Source: Gammaproteobacteria bacterium
GTDB lineage: Bacteria; Pseudomonadota; Gammaproteobacteria; UBA9214
Direction: 5' to 3'
Length of the DNA: 17,408 bases
Assembly: GCA_030635865.1 (NCBI GenBank)
Contig: DAOVYA010000007.1
Span: 1 to 17,408, forward strand
In this document: positions 1-7,714 of the stretch, piece after piece
Numbering within the stretch: position 1 is the first letter of the stretch
Layout: each line of letters opens with the position of its first letter
Made by a program: the position numbers and the translations under genes
The notes under the pieces: model-generated
The model's input: the letters and a program-made list of their open reading frames with translations, nothing else
Database searches by the model: none
Told to the model about the DNA's origin: nothing

Positions 1-2
1 AA

Positions 3-680
3 CGCATGCAGCAGGGCCGCCCCTGGGTGCGCTGTAAACTGGCAATGAGCCTGGACGGGCGCACGGCCATGGCGAATGGTGAGAGCAACTGGATCAGCGG
101 TGAGCAGGCACGCATCGATGTGCATAAGTTACGTGCACGTTGTTCGGCTATCATGACGGGTATCAATACCGTGCTGGCAGATGATCCGTCACTGACCGTG
201 CGCCTGGGTGAAACAGGGGGCGATTACAAAACTCCCTTGCGGATTGTGCTGGATTCCGGGCTACGGATGCCGGCAGATGCAAAGCTGCTGGGACTGCAGG
301 GAGATATACTTGTTGTCACGGGCGTATCCGATCCTTCGCGGCTGGCCCGCCTGGAGCAGGCCGGCGTCTCGATCAAGACATTGCCGCTGGCGCAGGGACG
401 ACTGGATCTTGCGGCCGTGCTGCAATACCTGGGTGAGATGGAGATTAATGAAGTTCACCTTGAGGCCGGCTCGACCCTCTGTGGCGCATTGCTGCAAGCA
501 GGGCTGGTGGACGAACTGGTGATCTACATGGCGCCACAGCTGATGGGTGATGCCGCCCGCGGGCTGTTTGTGCTGCCGGGGCTGGAGCATATGCAGCAAC
601 GCATCAGACTGTCGATTACCGATATTCGCGCTATTGGTCATGATTGGCGCATCACTGCAACAGTCATGGCAGCTGTGTAG
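3..680 (+). CDS. ribD: Riboflavin biosynthesis protein RibD, reductase domain (5' truncated)
   Basis: C-terminal part of the bifunctional deaminase/reductase of riboflavin synthesis. The reductase half converts 5-amino-6-ribosylamino-uracil phosphate to the ribitylamino form in the cytoplasm. The visible frame is open from the first bases of the window, so the N-terminal zinc-dependent deaminase domain (about 145 residues in the family) lies upstream. Landmarks are KLAMSLDGRTA, SNWISGEQAR, a TG-x-TVLADDP stretch for NADPH binding, and a late LEAGSTLCGALL segment, all typical of RibD. The ATG at 6 is an internal methionine, not the true start. The gene is followed after 54 bases by riboflavin synthase, as expected for this operon. 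Identification is secure; only the length is unknown. Confidence 0.93.
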   Translation, partial: RMQQGRPWVRCKLAMSLDGRTAMANGESNWISGEQARIDVHKLRARCSAIMTGINTVLADDPSLTVRLGETGGDYKTPLRIVLDSGLRMPADAKLLGLQGDILVVTGVSDPSRLARLEQAGVSIKTLPLAQGRLDLAAVLQYLGEMEINEVHLEAGSTLCGALLQAGLVDELVIYMAPQLMGDAARGLFVLPGLEHMQQRIRLSITDIRAIGHDWRITATVMAAV

Positions 681-734
681 GGTGCGCACGGCACACCCTG
701 CAATAGTCTTTAAACAGGGCTCTTTCATAAGATA

Positions 735-1406
735 ATGTTCACAGGAATCATACAGGCTGTCGGCAGTATCACCGTGCTGGAAAACCGGGGTGGCGATATG
801 CGTATTGGTATTAATACCGGCGCGTTGCCGATGGACGATGTACGCATTGGTGACAGCATTGCCGTGAGTGGCGTCTGCCTGACTGTGGTGGAGTCGGGCG
901 GTAACGCTTTTTACGCAGATGTTTCGGGTGAAACGCTGGATCGAACCATGCTTGGCAGCCTGGCTGTTCATGATGTCGTTAACCTGGAAAAGGCATTGAC
1001 GCTGGAGACGCGTCTCGGTGGTCACCTTGTTAGTGGCCATGTTGACGGGATCGGGGCGGTTACAGCCCGGCGCGAAGACAGTCGTTCGGTCCGGTTTACT
1101 ATCAAGGCGCCGGATGAGCTGGCGCGCTATATCGCCACCAAGGGATCTATCTGTGTGGACGGGGTCAGCCTGACGGTGAATGCCGTAGAAGGCAGCGCGT
1201 TTGAATTGAATATCGTGCCGCATACGCTGGATGCCACAACAATGAAAGCCTACCGGCCGGGTCGCCAGGTCAACCTTGAGGTCGACCTGGTCGCACGTTA
1301 CCTGGAGCGTTTGCTACTTGGTGAAGCGGCAGCACAACCCGGCGCGGGAGAGGGTATAACCCGGGAGATGCTGGAGTCTTGTGGTTTTCCAGTCAGTCGC
1401 AAGTGA
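735..1406 (+). CDS. ribE: Riboflavin synthase, alpha subunit
   Basis: Catalyses dismutation of two 6,7-dimethyl-8-ribityllumazine molecules to riboflavin, the last step of the pathway. The 223-residue protein begins MFTGIIQAVG, the standard start of the family, and contains two tandem lumazine-binding barrels. The repeat is visible as VSGVCLTVVE near residue 55 and VDGVSLTVN near residue 147, and GHLVSGHVDGIG lies at the end of the first barrel. The length is normal (about 200-220). The Shine-Dalgarno is poor: an AGGG sits about 15 bases upstream, so translation may depend partly on coupling to ribD. The gene is called ribC in E. coli. The downstream gap to the next gene carries a dispersed repeat. 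Confidence 0.96.
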   Translation: MFTGIIQAVGSITVLENRGGDMRIGINTGALPMDDVRIGDSIAVSGVCLTVVESGGNAFYADVSGETLDRTMLGSLAVHDVVNLEKALTLETRLGGHLVSGHVDGIGAVTARREDSRSVRFTIKAPDELARYIATKGSICVDGVSLTVNAVEGSAFELNIVPHTLDATTMKAYRPGRQVNLEVDLVARYLERLLLGEAAAQPGAGEGITREMLESCGFPVSRK

Positions 1407-1410
1407 TATA

Positions 1411-1448
1411 AAGCAATCCCGTCACTTTGTTCCTCGCAATGACGGGAT
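1411..1448. repeat. Short dispersed repeat arm in the ribE-ribBA gap
   Basis: On the - strand this reads CCCGTCATTGCGAGGAAC followed by AAAGTGACGGGATTGC. It is one arm of the same repeat family found at 6517-6713 (shared CGTCATTGCGA and GGAAC-x-AGTGACG-x-GATTGC-like parts). I recognise this pattern from intergenic regions of many unrelated bacteria, where its translation gives spurious peptides of the CEERSDEAI type. Only one arm is present, so this is a solo or decayed copy. It starts 5 bases after the ribE stop. Confidence 0.75.
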
Positions 1449-1510
1449 AAATGTTTCCGTGAAGCCGTTGCTGCATTCATGGATAATAAGGGTATGGAAA
1501 TAAACACTGC

Positions 1511-1517
1511 AGGAAAG
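1511..1517 (+). promoter_or_regulatory. Shine-Dalgarno that fixes the ribBA start
   Basis: AGGAAAG lies 10 bases before the ATG at 1528 but only one base before an in-frame TTG at 1519. The spacing therefore favours the ATG. Confidence 0.6.
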
Positions 1518-1527
1518 ATTGATTGTT

Positions 1528-2637
1528 ATGGTGCTGAATACGGCTGAAGAAATCATTGAGGATATCCGTGCGGGTCGCATGGTTATTCTTATGGATGATG
1601 AAGACCGCGAAAACGAGGGTGACCTGGTGATGGCGGCTGCACATGTGCGCCCTGAAGACATCAATTTTATGGCGAGTCATGGTCGTGGCCTGGTCTGCAT
1701 GACACTGACACGCGAACGCTGCGAGCAACTGGCATTACCGTTGATGGTGCAAACCAACGAGTCCCTGCATTCAACCAACTTCACCGTGTCGATCGAGGCC
1801 GCGAAAGGGGTGACAACCGGGATCTCGGCGCAGGATCGGGCGCAAACGATCCTGGCGGCGGCAGCAAAGGATGCGCGTCCGGGGGATATCGTGCAGCCCG
1901 GTCATATTTTCCCCTTGATGGCGAGACCCGGGGGCGTCCTGACCCGGGCCGGGCATACCGAGGCAGGCTGTGACCTGGCACGCCTTGCCGGGCTTGAACC
2001 GGCTGCGGTTATTGTCGAGATCCTCAGGCAGGATGGTAGTATGGCGCGGCGTCCGGACCTTGAAATCTACGCCCGTGAGCATGGCCTGAAAATCGGCACG
2101 ATCGAGGACCTGATCCGCTACCGCATCGAGAATGAGAAGACAGTGGAGCGTGTCGCCGGGAATGATGTGGCCACGGAACACGGTACTTTCAGGGTCTATG
2201 CCTACCGCGATGCCTTTGGCGACGATGTACACCTGGCAATGGTCATGGGCGAGATCAGGCCGGAAGAACCGACACTGGTACGTGTTCATATGCAGGATAT
2301 GCTCAGCGACCTGGTGGACGCCAGGACCGAAGGTCATCATTTACCGTTACGCATGGCCCTGCAAAAGATTGCGCAGGAAGGCAAGGGCGTTGTGGTGATT
2401 CTGCGTCAACAGGAATCGGCCAATACGCTGGTCAACCAGGTCAAGACGTATCATATGCCCGCGGCAAAGGAGGTGCCGGCTGACAAGGGGGCGGACGAAT
2501 TACGTACTTACGGCATTGGCGCGCAGATTATTGCAGATGTTGGCGTGCAAAAAATGCGGGTGATGAGCGCCCCCAAGATTGTTCATGGGATCGCCGGGTT
2601 TGGTCTTGAGGTTGTCGGGTACGAATCCTGCGACTAG
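1528..2637 (+). CDS. ribB: 3,4-dihydroxy-2-butanone 4-phosphate synthase fused to a degenerate GTP cyclohydrolase II-like domain
   Basis: The N-terminal half (about residues 1-200) makes the four-carbon unit of riboflavin from ribulose 5-phosphate. It carries the metal/substrate motif MDDEDRENEGDLV, then SHGRGLVCMTLT, FTVSIEA and RAGHTEA, all intact. The C-terminal half aligns in layout with RibA. However, the segment that should hold the three zinc cysteines reads RVHMQDMLSDLVDART with no cysteine, and the usual LLTNNP motif reads VMSAPK. GTP cyclohydrolase II activity is therefore unlikely. Such hybrids are known in beta- and gammaproteobacteria as RibBX-type proteins. The protein is 369 residues from the ATG at 1528; a TTG nine bases earlier is less well placed. 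If this reading is right, a separate ribA must exist elsewhere in the genome. Confidence 0.92.
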   Translation: MVLNTAEEIIEDIRAGRMVILMDDEDRENEGDLVMAAAHVRPEDINFMASHGRGLVCMTLTRERCEQLALPLMVQTNESLHSTNFTVSIEAAKGVTTGISAQDRAQTILAAAAKDARPGDIVQPGHIFPLMARPGGVLTRAGHTEAGCDLARLAGLEPAAVIVEILRQDGSMARRPDLEIYAREHGLKIGTIEDLIRYRIENEKTVERVAGNDVATEHGTFRVYAYRDAFGDDVHLAMVMGEIRPEEPTLVRVHMQDMLSDLVDARTEGHHLPLRMALQKIAQEGKGVVVILRQQESANTLVNQVKTYHMPAAKEVPADKGADELRTYGIGAQIIADVGVQKMRVMSAPKIVHGIAGFGLEVVGYESCD

Positions 2638-2679
2638 CCTGGTTGGAAAGTATTACGCATAATATTTCGGGAAATAATT

Positions 2680-3156
2680 ATGAGTGACATTACAGTAACG
2701 GAAGGTGAGCTGTTTGTACGTGACGCCAGAATAGTATTGCTGGTTTCGCGGTTTAACAGTTTTGTGGTGGAGAGTCTGCTGGCTGGTGCGCTCGATACCC
2801 TGAAACGACACGGCGCAGATGAGCGCGACTTGCAGATTGTCCGTGTACCGGGCGCGTACGAGATGCCGATTGCCGCGCAGCGGCTGGCTGCCAGCAAACG
2901 CTTCGATGCCATCATTGCACTGGGGGCTGTCATCCGGGGCGGTACACCGCACTTTGAGTACGTTGCCGGTGAATGTACCAGGGGGCTGTCATCTGTTTCG
3001 CTGAAGTACGATATTCCCATAGCCTTTGGTGTATTGACCGTTGATACCATTGAGCAGGCAATTGAACGCGCCGGAACCAAGGCCGGGAACAAGGGTGCCG
3101 AGGCTGCCATGTCGGCCATTGAAATGATCAACCTGCTACGCGGGCTGGAAAGCTAG
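2680..3156 (+). CDS. ribH: 6,7-dimethyl-8-ribityllumazine synthase
   Basis: Condenses the RibB product with the ribitylamino-pyrimidine from RibD to give lumazine, the substrate of riboflavin synthase. It is 158 residues, the usual size. Motifs seen are SRFNSFV (about 23-29), VPGAYEMP (56-63), [19 protein letters not shown] (82-100) with the conserved histidine of the active site, and the phosphate-binding AGTKAGNKG (131-139). The protein forms pentamers or a 60-mer capsid in the family. It lies 42 bases after the ribB fusion gene and 7 bases before nusB, so it is cotranscribed. Confidence 0.97.
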   Translation: MSDITVTEGELFVRDARIVLLVSRFNSFVVESLLAGALDTLKRHGADERDLQIVRVPGAYEMPIAAQRLAASKRFDAIIALGAVIRGGTPHFEYVAGECTRGLSSVSLKYDIPIAFGVLTVDTIEQAIERAGTKAGNKGAEAAMSAIEMINLLRGLES

Positions 3157-3163
3157 GTATGCC

Positions 3164-3619
3164 ATGAAGTTTTCTGCACATGAGCGTACTCGCGCACGGC
3201 GTTATGCCATGCAGGCCCTGTATCAATGGGACCTGTCGGGGGCTGACCTGCTAGAGGTTCGCAGCCAGTTTCTGGAGGTCGAAGACTTCACCCGGGCCGA
3301 TGAACCCTACTTCATTGAGTTACTGAGCGATATTACGAAACAGGTTGAAAATATTGATAAAAATATATCGGAAAATATTGATCGCCCCTTCGAGCAACTG
3401 GATCCTGTTGAGCGCGCGATATTGCGCATTGCGCTCTATGAATTATTAAGCAGGGCCGATATCCCGTATCGTGTCACCATTAATGAAGCAGTTCAATTGG
3501 CAAAGAAATTCGGCGCTGAACAGGGACATACCTTTGTAAATGCCGTGCTTGATCAGGCGGCACGCAGTATCCGGCCGGCTGAATGCGCCATATCGGGTGA
3601 GAAGGCTGCCGGTCGCTGA
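3164..3619 (+). CDS. nusB: Transcription antitermination factor NusB
   Basis: Small all-helical RNA-binding protein that, with NusE (ribosomal protein S10), binds the boxA of rRNA leaders and supports antitermination. It is 151 residues. The N-terminal arginine-rich stretch ERTRARRYAMQALYQWDL and the C-terminal RVTINEAVQLAKKFG...FVNAVLD block are diagnostic of NusB. The tail after residue 135 is poorly conserved, as usual. Placement between ribH and thiL is the classic arrangement. Confidence 0.96.
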   Translation: MKFSAHERTRARRYAMQALYQWDLSGADLLEVRSQFLEVEDFTRADEPYFIELLSDITKQVENIDKNISENIDRPFEQLDPVERAILRIALYELLSRADIPYRVTINEAVQLAKKFGAEQGHTFVNAVLDQAARSIRPAECAISGEKAAGR

Positions 3620-3626
3620 ATCGGCC

Positions 3627-4604
3627 ATGTCCGAATCCGAATTCGAAATCATCCGCCGTTATTTCATGCGGCAATCACAAAAACGCGAAGATGTAATTAC
3701 CGGTATCGGGGACGATGCAGCCGTATTGCAGGTGCCGGTCGGGCAGGAACTGGTTGTCAGTGTAGACACGCTGGTTGCAGGTGTACATTTTCCTGAAAAC
3801 ACTCCGGCTGCTGCAATTGGTCATAAATCACTGGCTGTTAATCTCAGTGACCTTGCGGCCATGGGCGCGACGCCTGCATGGGTAACACTGGCATTGACGA
3901 TGCCCGGAAATAATTCCACCTGGATCGATGAATTCAGCCGTGCATTCTGTGCGCTTGCTGATCGTTACAGGGTGCAGCTGGTTGGTGGTGATACAACACG
4001 CGGACCACTTTCCGTGACGGTGCAGGCACACGGTTTTGTTGCAGCGGGAACCGCGTTAAGACGCAAGGGTGCAGAGCCCGGCGACAGGATTTATGTAACC
4101 GGCACGCTGGGCGATGCAGGGTTGGCCTTGCAGTTGCGGGAAAGCGCCCCGGACGGTTTGCAGCAAAAACTGGATTACCCGGAACCACGTATTGAGGCAG
4201 GGCATGTACTCACCGGGCTTGCCAGTGCAGCGATTGATATATCGGACGGTTTGCTGGCTGACCTGGGCCATTTGCTGGAAAGTGGTGATTCGGGTGCGTC
4301 CCTGCAGGTCGATGCCTTGCCGCGCTCTGATGCATTTCTTTCGGCACTGCGGCAGTCGGGTTCACTGCAGCAGCCCCCTTATTACGAATTACCCCTGTCA
4401 GCCGGGGATGATTATGAATTGTGCTTTACCGTGTCCGGGAAGTTCTGCCCCAGGGTCGAACAGCTATTGTCAGCAATGCCTTGCGGATGTACGCAAATCG
4501 GTATTATCGAGGAATCAGCGGGTATTCGCTGTTACCTGGAAGATGGGACGTCTTACCGGCCTGCTGGTCAGGGATACCGGCACTTCGATAAGGCCGGAAA
4601 ATGA
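3627..4604 (+). CDS. thiL: Thiamine-monophosphate kinase
   Basis: ATP-dependent phosphorylation of thiamine monophosphate to the active cofactor thiamine diphosphate. It is 325 residues from the ATG at 3627, whose product begins MSESEFEIIRRYF like known ThiL proteins. An upstream in-frame ATG at 3540 lies inside nusB and would add an unconserved 29-residue extension, so it was not used. Motifs are GIGDDAAV (26-33), VDTLVAGVHF (46-55), NLSDLAAMGA (72-81), a GGDTTRG loop, DISDGL and SAGDDYEL. These are the metal- and nucleotide-binding aspartates of the PurM/AIR-synthase-like fold. It starts 7 bases after nusB and its stop overlaps the pgpA start in an ATGA, indicating translational coupling. 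Confidence 0.95.
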   Translation: MSESEFEIIRRYFMRQSQKREDVITGIGDDAAVLQVPVGQELVVSVDTLVAGVHFPENTPAAAIGHKSLAVNLSDLAAMGATPAWVTLALTMPGNNSTWIDEFSRAFCALADRYRVQLVGGDTTRGPLSVTVQAHGFVAAGTALRRKGAEPGDRIYVTGTLGDAGLALQLRESAPDGLQQKLDYPEPRIEAGHVLTGLASAAIDISDGLLADLGHLLESGDSGASLQVDALPRSDAFLSALRQSGSLQQPPYYELPLSAGDDYELCFTVSGKFCPRVEQLLSAMPCGCTQIGIIEESAGIRCYLEDGTSYRPAGQGYRHFDKAGK

Positions 4605-5077
4605 CTGTGAAGCTGAAACCGGGCCTGTTATTGCATCCCGTCGACTGCCTGGCACTGGGATTCGGCAGCGGACTGGTGCCGGTGGCACCGGGTACCGCGG
4701 GAACGCTGGTTGCAATACCGGTCTATCTGCTCCTGCAGACACTCTCACTGGAGGTCTATCTCCCGCTGGTTCTGGGGCTGTTCCTGCTGGGGATTCCAAT
4801 TTGTACGCACACAACACGACGTCTCGGTGTGCATGACCATCCCGGGATAGTCTGGGACGAGATTGTCGGTTACCTGGTAACCATGACGTTTGCACCGCCG
4901 GGCTGGGTCTGGATTGCCACGGGATTTGTCCTGTTCAGGGGGTTCGACGTTATCAAGCCCTGGCCAATCGGCTGGTGCGACCGGCGGGTACATGGTGGGT
5001 TCGGGATTATGCTGGATGATTTGTTGGCAGGTGTGATGGCGGCAGTGGTTTTGCAGTTGCTTGTTGTTTTTATGTAG
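4601..5077 (+). CDS. pgpA: Phosphatidylglycerophosphatase A
   Basis: Inner-membrane phosphatase that dephosphorylates phosphatidylglycerophosphate to phosphatidylglycerol. It is 158 residues. Conserved polar motifs are GSGLVPVAPGTAGTL (22-36), DHPGIVWDEIVGY (79-91), FRGFDVIKPWPI (112-123) and GGFGIMLDDLLAG (132-144). Three or four hydrophobic segments separate them, including about 36-48, 55-68 and a C-terminal stretch. The start codon overlaps the thiL stop by four bases. It is the last gene of the operon and faces a gene on the opposite strand. Confidence 0.95.
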   Translation: MTVKLKPGLLLHPVDCLALGFGSGLVPVAPGTAGTLVAIPVYLLLQTLSLEVYLPLVLGLFLLGIPICTHTTRRLGVHDHPGIVWDEIVGYLVTMTFAPPGWVWIATGFVLFRGFDVIKPWPIGWCDRRVHGGFGIMLDDLLAGVMAAVVLQLLVVFM

Positions 5078-5088
5078 CTGTGGTTTCA

Positions 5089-5112
5089 GGTTTCGCACGT
5101 CAGGGCGAAACC
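5089..5112. terminator. Possible hairpin terminator between convergent genes
   Basis: GGTTTCGC (5089-5096) and GCGAAACC (5105-5112) form a perfect 8-bp stem with an 8-base loop, placed between the stops of pgpA (+) and the amidotransferase gene (-). There is no clear T-run on either side, so termination is inferred from position and stem only. Confidence 0.45.
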
Positions 5113-5814
5113 CTAACCAGGAATTGGCTCCAGCCACCGCTGATACAAAACATCCGCCGCCTGTTGTGCTTCAGCAATCCTTTGCTCCAGTCTTTCGGTC
5201 ATCTGTTGTGCCGTTTGTACGCTGGGTGCAGGATTATCCAGTTCGTCTTTATAGAACGTTGACCATTCTCTGACCATGGCTGCGGTCATCTCTACATGAC
5301 ATTGCAAGGCGAGGGTGTTGCCAATGGCAAAGCCCTGGTTGCGGCAGTGGTCGTTTTCCAGTATCACCTCGGCGCCGTTTGGTATGGAAAAGGTTTCGCC
5401 ATGCCAGTGAAACAGCGTGGTTTCACGCAGCCCGCCGAGCCAGTCCTGTGCGGTCGGGTTGTCACTGCTGCGGACCGGGTGCCAGCCAATTTCCGTGACC
5501 GGGTTTGCGCTAACCACGCCGCCGAGTGCCTTACAGATCAGTTGGCCGCCCAGGCAGTGCCCCAGCACGGGCATATCCTGTTCCTGCGCCATTCTGATCA
5601 GGGCCAGTTCCTGCCCGATCCAGGGCAGGGGATCATTTACGCTCATCGGGCCACCCATCAAGACCAGGCCGGAGCAGTCACCGATATGCCGGGGCAGCGG
5701 CTCATTCCGGTCAATGGCAATCAGCTGGAAGGGGACCTTTTTGCGCGCCAGCACCTCGGACAGGTAACCGGGGCCTTCGCAGTTGATATGGCGGAAGATA
5801 TATAACGGTTTCAT
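5113..5814 (-). CDS. Class I glutamine amidotransferase-like protein (GMP synthase-like)
   Basis: Stand-alone GATase_1 domain of 233 residues from the ATG at 5814, whose product begins MKPLYIFRHINCEGPGYL. The longer reading frame upstream adds 31 residues that run into the neighbouring gene and look non-native. The triad is visible: nucleophile Cys87 in GHCLGG, then His173 and Glu175 in CHVEMT. LVLMGGPMSVND (50-61) is the usual glycine-rich oxyanion loop. Relatives are annotated as GMP synthase-glutamine amidotransferase-like or YfeJ-like, and their acceptor substrate is mostly unknown. No synthetase domain or partner is adjacent, so the role is open: ammonia transfer, or peptidase-like hydrolysis of a gamma-glutamyl compound. 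It is divergent from the aspartic protease gene with only 29 bases between starts. Confidence 0.88.
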   Translation of the reverse strand: MKPLYIFRHINCEGPGYLSEVLARKKVPFQLIAIDRNEPLPRHIGDCSGLVLMGGPMSVNDPLPWIGQELALIRMAQEQDMPVLGHCLGGQLICKALGGVVSANPVTEIGWHPVRSSDNPTAQDWLGGLRETTLFHWHGETFSIPNGAEVILENDHCRNQGFAIGNTLALQCHVEMTAAMVREWSTFYKDELDNPAPSVQTAQQMTERLEQRIAEAQQAADVLYQRWLEPIPG

Positions 5815-5843
5815 GATCAGGTTTGTCAGCCGATAGCTAGTAG

Positions 5844-6503
5844 ATGATGACATTATCCAGAATTTTCCGGGTTCTCCTAGTGCTGTGGATTGCCACGCTG
5901 AGTCCACTTGCGCAGGCCGGCACGGATGTACGTGTTGTTGGCTTGTTCAGTGAACGTGCCGTGGTGGTTATAGACGGAAGGCAGCAGATCCTGAGGGTGG
6001 GTGAGACCACTCCGGAAGGCGTCAGGCTTATCGCTGCAGACAGCGAATCTGCAGTATTCGAAATTGACGGGGAGGAGGTCAGTGCGAGACTGGATGGACG
6101 TGTCACCGCACGCAAGCGCACGGCCAAAGCAAAGGAGTTTCAGATTTCGCGCAACACATCGGGGATGTTTACCACGGTGGGCAGCATTAATGGCTTGACG
6201 GTTTCATTCCTGGTTGATACCGGTGCGACACGCGTTTCCATGAATGCAGCACAGGCCAATCGCCTGGGGATTGACTTCCGCGTGGTTGGAACGCCGATGA
6301 TGGTGACTACGGCCTCACGCATGGAACGTGCCTGGGGAGTCACCCTGGATACCGTCAAGGTTGGTGAACTGAATTTGCGTAATGTGGGGGCAGTGGTGCT
6401 CGAGGGTGCCCAGCCTGCACAGACTCTTCTGGGTATGAGTTATCTCGGTCGACTGGAAATGACTAATACAGGCCGGTTGATGACGTTACGCAAGAAGTAC
6501 TAG
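5844..6503 (+). CDS. Exported retropepsin-like aspartic protease
   Basis: 219 residues. The N-terminus MMTLSRIFRVLLVLWIATLSPLAQA is a signal peptide with probable cleavage after AQA (about residue 25), so the protein is periplasmic. A small beta-rich region (27-90) is followed by a basic linker and a clan AA aspartic protease domain (about 100-219). The catalytic motif VDTGAT has Asp125 and a late LLGMSYLGRLEM matches the conserved C-terminal motif. As one domain carries one catalytic aspartate, the active form should be a dimer. This is the TIGR02281-type family of proteobacteria; the physiological substrate is not known. No convincing own promoter was seen in the 29-base gap to the divergent gene. 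Confidence 0.88.
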   Translation: MMTLSRIFRVLLVLWIATLSPLAQAGTDVRVVGLFSERAVVVIDGRQQILRVGETTPEGVRLIAADSESAVFEIDGEEVSARLDGRVTARKRTAKAKEFQISRNTSGMFTTVGSINGLTVSFLVDTGATRVSMNAAQANRLGIDFRVVGTPMMVTTASRMERAWGVTLDTVKVGELNLRNVGAVVLEGAQPAQTLLGMSYLGRLEMTNTGRLMTLRKKY

Positions 6504-6516
6504 CTTTAAACCAACC

Positions 6517-6713
6517 CCGTCATTGCGACGACTGCAGGGATGCAGGAGGTAGAGTACCAACAGTAGGCGCTTTAGGCGACGCAGGAGCAGTTACCGAGGA
6601 ACGCAGTGACGCGGCAATCCCGTAATGAGAGCACCGTAAGCCCGCTGCCAGATTCAGGAGATTGCTTCGCTGTGCTCGCAATGACGGTATGGGTGGGTTC
6701 TTCGCAATGACAG
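6517..6713. repeat. Dispersed palindromic repeat with a nested 69-bp segment
   Basis: A perfect 12-bp inverted repeat, CCGTCATTGCGA at 6517-6528 and TCGCAATGACGG at 6676-6687, bounds the element. Inside are AGGAACGCAGTGACGCGGC (6597-6615) and GGAGATTGCTTCGCTGTGC (6657-6675), the standard inner parts of the family seen at 1411-1448. The left arm is interrupted by 6529-6597, which starts and ends with CGA next to a CGA in the arm. A third arm remnant, TTCGCAATGACAG, lies at 6700-6712. The element sits between convergent genes and fills the 252-base gap 6504-6755; no gene is present there. Confidence 0.75.
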
Positions 6714-6755
6714 AGGTAATAGGTGTCACAATAACGAGGAAGTAATGTCGAAGTG

Positions 6756-7577
6756 TTATTCGGCCAGGTCCTTCGTATGCTCGATCAGCGCATAGGCCGA
6801 GTGGTTATGAATTGACTCGAAGTTCTCGGATTCCACAATATATGCAGTGACGCGATCGTCATTATTGAGGCGGGTGGCAATGTCGCGCACCATGTCTTCA
6901 ACAAACTTGGGGTTATTGTAGGCTCTTTCCGTCACGTACTTCTCATCCGGACGCTTTAAAAGGCCATAGAGTTCACAGGAAGCCTCTTCCTCGACCAAAT
7001 CGATCAGATCTTCAATCCATACAAAGCCGTTTGTTTCCGCATTGACCGTAACATGCGAGCGCTGGTTATGTGCGCCATAGTCAGAAATCTTTTTGGAGCA
7101 AGGGCACAGACTGGTCACCGGGACAACAACCTTGACGTTCATTTTTGGTTTGCCATCGGTGATTTCACCAATAAGACTGACGTCATAGTCCAGCAAGCTT
7201 TCAACACCCGTAACCGGCGCTGCCTTGTTAATGAAGAAACTGAAGTTCATTTCGATATGGCCGGAATCAGCCTCCAGGCGATTGGTCATTTCACTGAGCA
7301 TTTCCTTGAAGGAACTCACCGTGATTTCGCGCTCATGGAGATTGAGGATCTCGACGAAGCGTGACATGTGTGTGCCCTTGAAGTTGTGAGGCAGATTCAC
7401 ATACATGTTGAAGCTGGCAATGGTGTGCTGTTCGCCACCGGAACGGTCTTTAACGCGTACCGGGTGCCGGATATCCTTGATCCCCACCTTGTCGATGGGT
7501 ATCTGCCGGGTATCGATACTGTTTTGCACGTCGGCAATGGCTGCTGCAGCCTTGGGCGCCATTTCGCTTGCTTTCAT
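6756..7577 (-). CDS. folE2: GTP cyclohydrolase IB (FolE2)
   Basis: Converts GTP to 7,8-dihydroneopterin triphosphate, the first step of folate (and queuosine-type deazapurine) synthesis. It is structurally distinct from FolE and can use metals other than zinc. It is 273 residues, normal for the family. Key motifs are [20 protein letters not shown] with the metal-binding cysteine region at 158-160, QRSH (172-175), [18 protein letters not shown] and the C-terminal [10 protein letters not shown]. The ATG at 7577 has GGACAAAG upstream; a second in-frame ATG lies five codons further. It follows ispA on the same strand after a 198-base gap that seems to hold its own promoter. In many bacteria folE2 is induced under zinc limitation, but I saw no clear Zur site. 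Confidence 0.96.
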   Translation of the reverse strand: MKASEMAPKAAAAIADVQNSIDTRQIPIDKVGIKDIRHPVRVKDRSGGEQHTIASFNMYVNLPHNFKGTHMSRFVEILNLHEREITVSSFKEMLSEMTNRLEADSGHIEMNFSFFINKAAPVTGVESLLDYDVSLIGEITDGKPKMNVKVVVPVTSLCPCSKKISDYGAHNQRSHVTVNAETNGFVWIEDLIDLVEEEASCELYGLLKRPDEKYVTERAYNNPKFVEDMVRDIATRLNNDDRVTAYIVESENFESIHNHSAYALIEHTKDLAE

Positions 7578-7714
7578 CTGTCTTTGTCCAGGTTAATGTC
7601 AGTGCTGCCTGCATTTCAGGGTTACAGCCTACTTGCCAGTGCAGGGTATGAATACATGCCCGAAGGGGTAGCGCCTGCCTGGCCTCTGTATTGGTGTTAA
7701 TTCCTGAGTGGATT
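7578..7714 (-). promoter_or_regulatory. Putative structured leader of folE2
   Basis: About 135 bases would be transcribed ahead of folE2 from the candidate promoter. On the - strand there is a GGG-c-ATG-TATT-CAT-a-CCC hairpin (about 7644-7661) and a CTGCA...TGCAG pair enclosing about 25 bases. GGCGCTACCCC also has partners nearby. I do not recognise a known riboswitch class. The structure is inferred by eye only. Confidence 0.25.

Noticed and set aside
679..699. AGGGTG/CACCCT hairpin after ribD
   Set aside because: Six base pairs with a 9-base loop and no T-run, inside an operon; not convincing as a terminator.
261..1223. Long open frame of 320 codons on the - strand
   Set aside because: It lies antisense to ribD and ribE, both unmistakable, and its translation is rich in His, Gln and Arg with no recognisable domain.
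1298..1507. Small - strand frame containing HCEEQSDGIA
   Set aside because: It is the well-known spurious translation of the dispersed CGTCATTGCGAGGAAC repeat, not a gene.
1407..1527. FMN riboswitch ahead of the ribB fusion gene
   Set aside because: The gap is mostly the dispersed repeat arm; none of the conserved FMN-aptamer blocks is present.
3540..3626. Upstream ATG for thiL
   Set aside because: It would add 29 residues overlapping nusB with no family match; the ATG at 3627 starts with the conserved SEFEIIRRYF region.
5296..5805. + strand frame of 169 codons
   Set aside because: Fully antisense to the amidotransferase gene, whose Cys-His-Glu triad is intact.
6520..6729. Small - strand frame containing SLRAQRSNLL
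   Set aside because: Again a translation of the dispersed repeat between convergent genes; no ribosome-binding site and no conserved protein.
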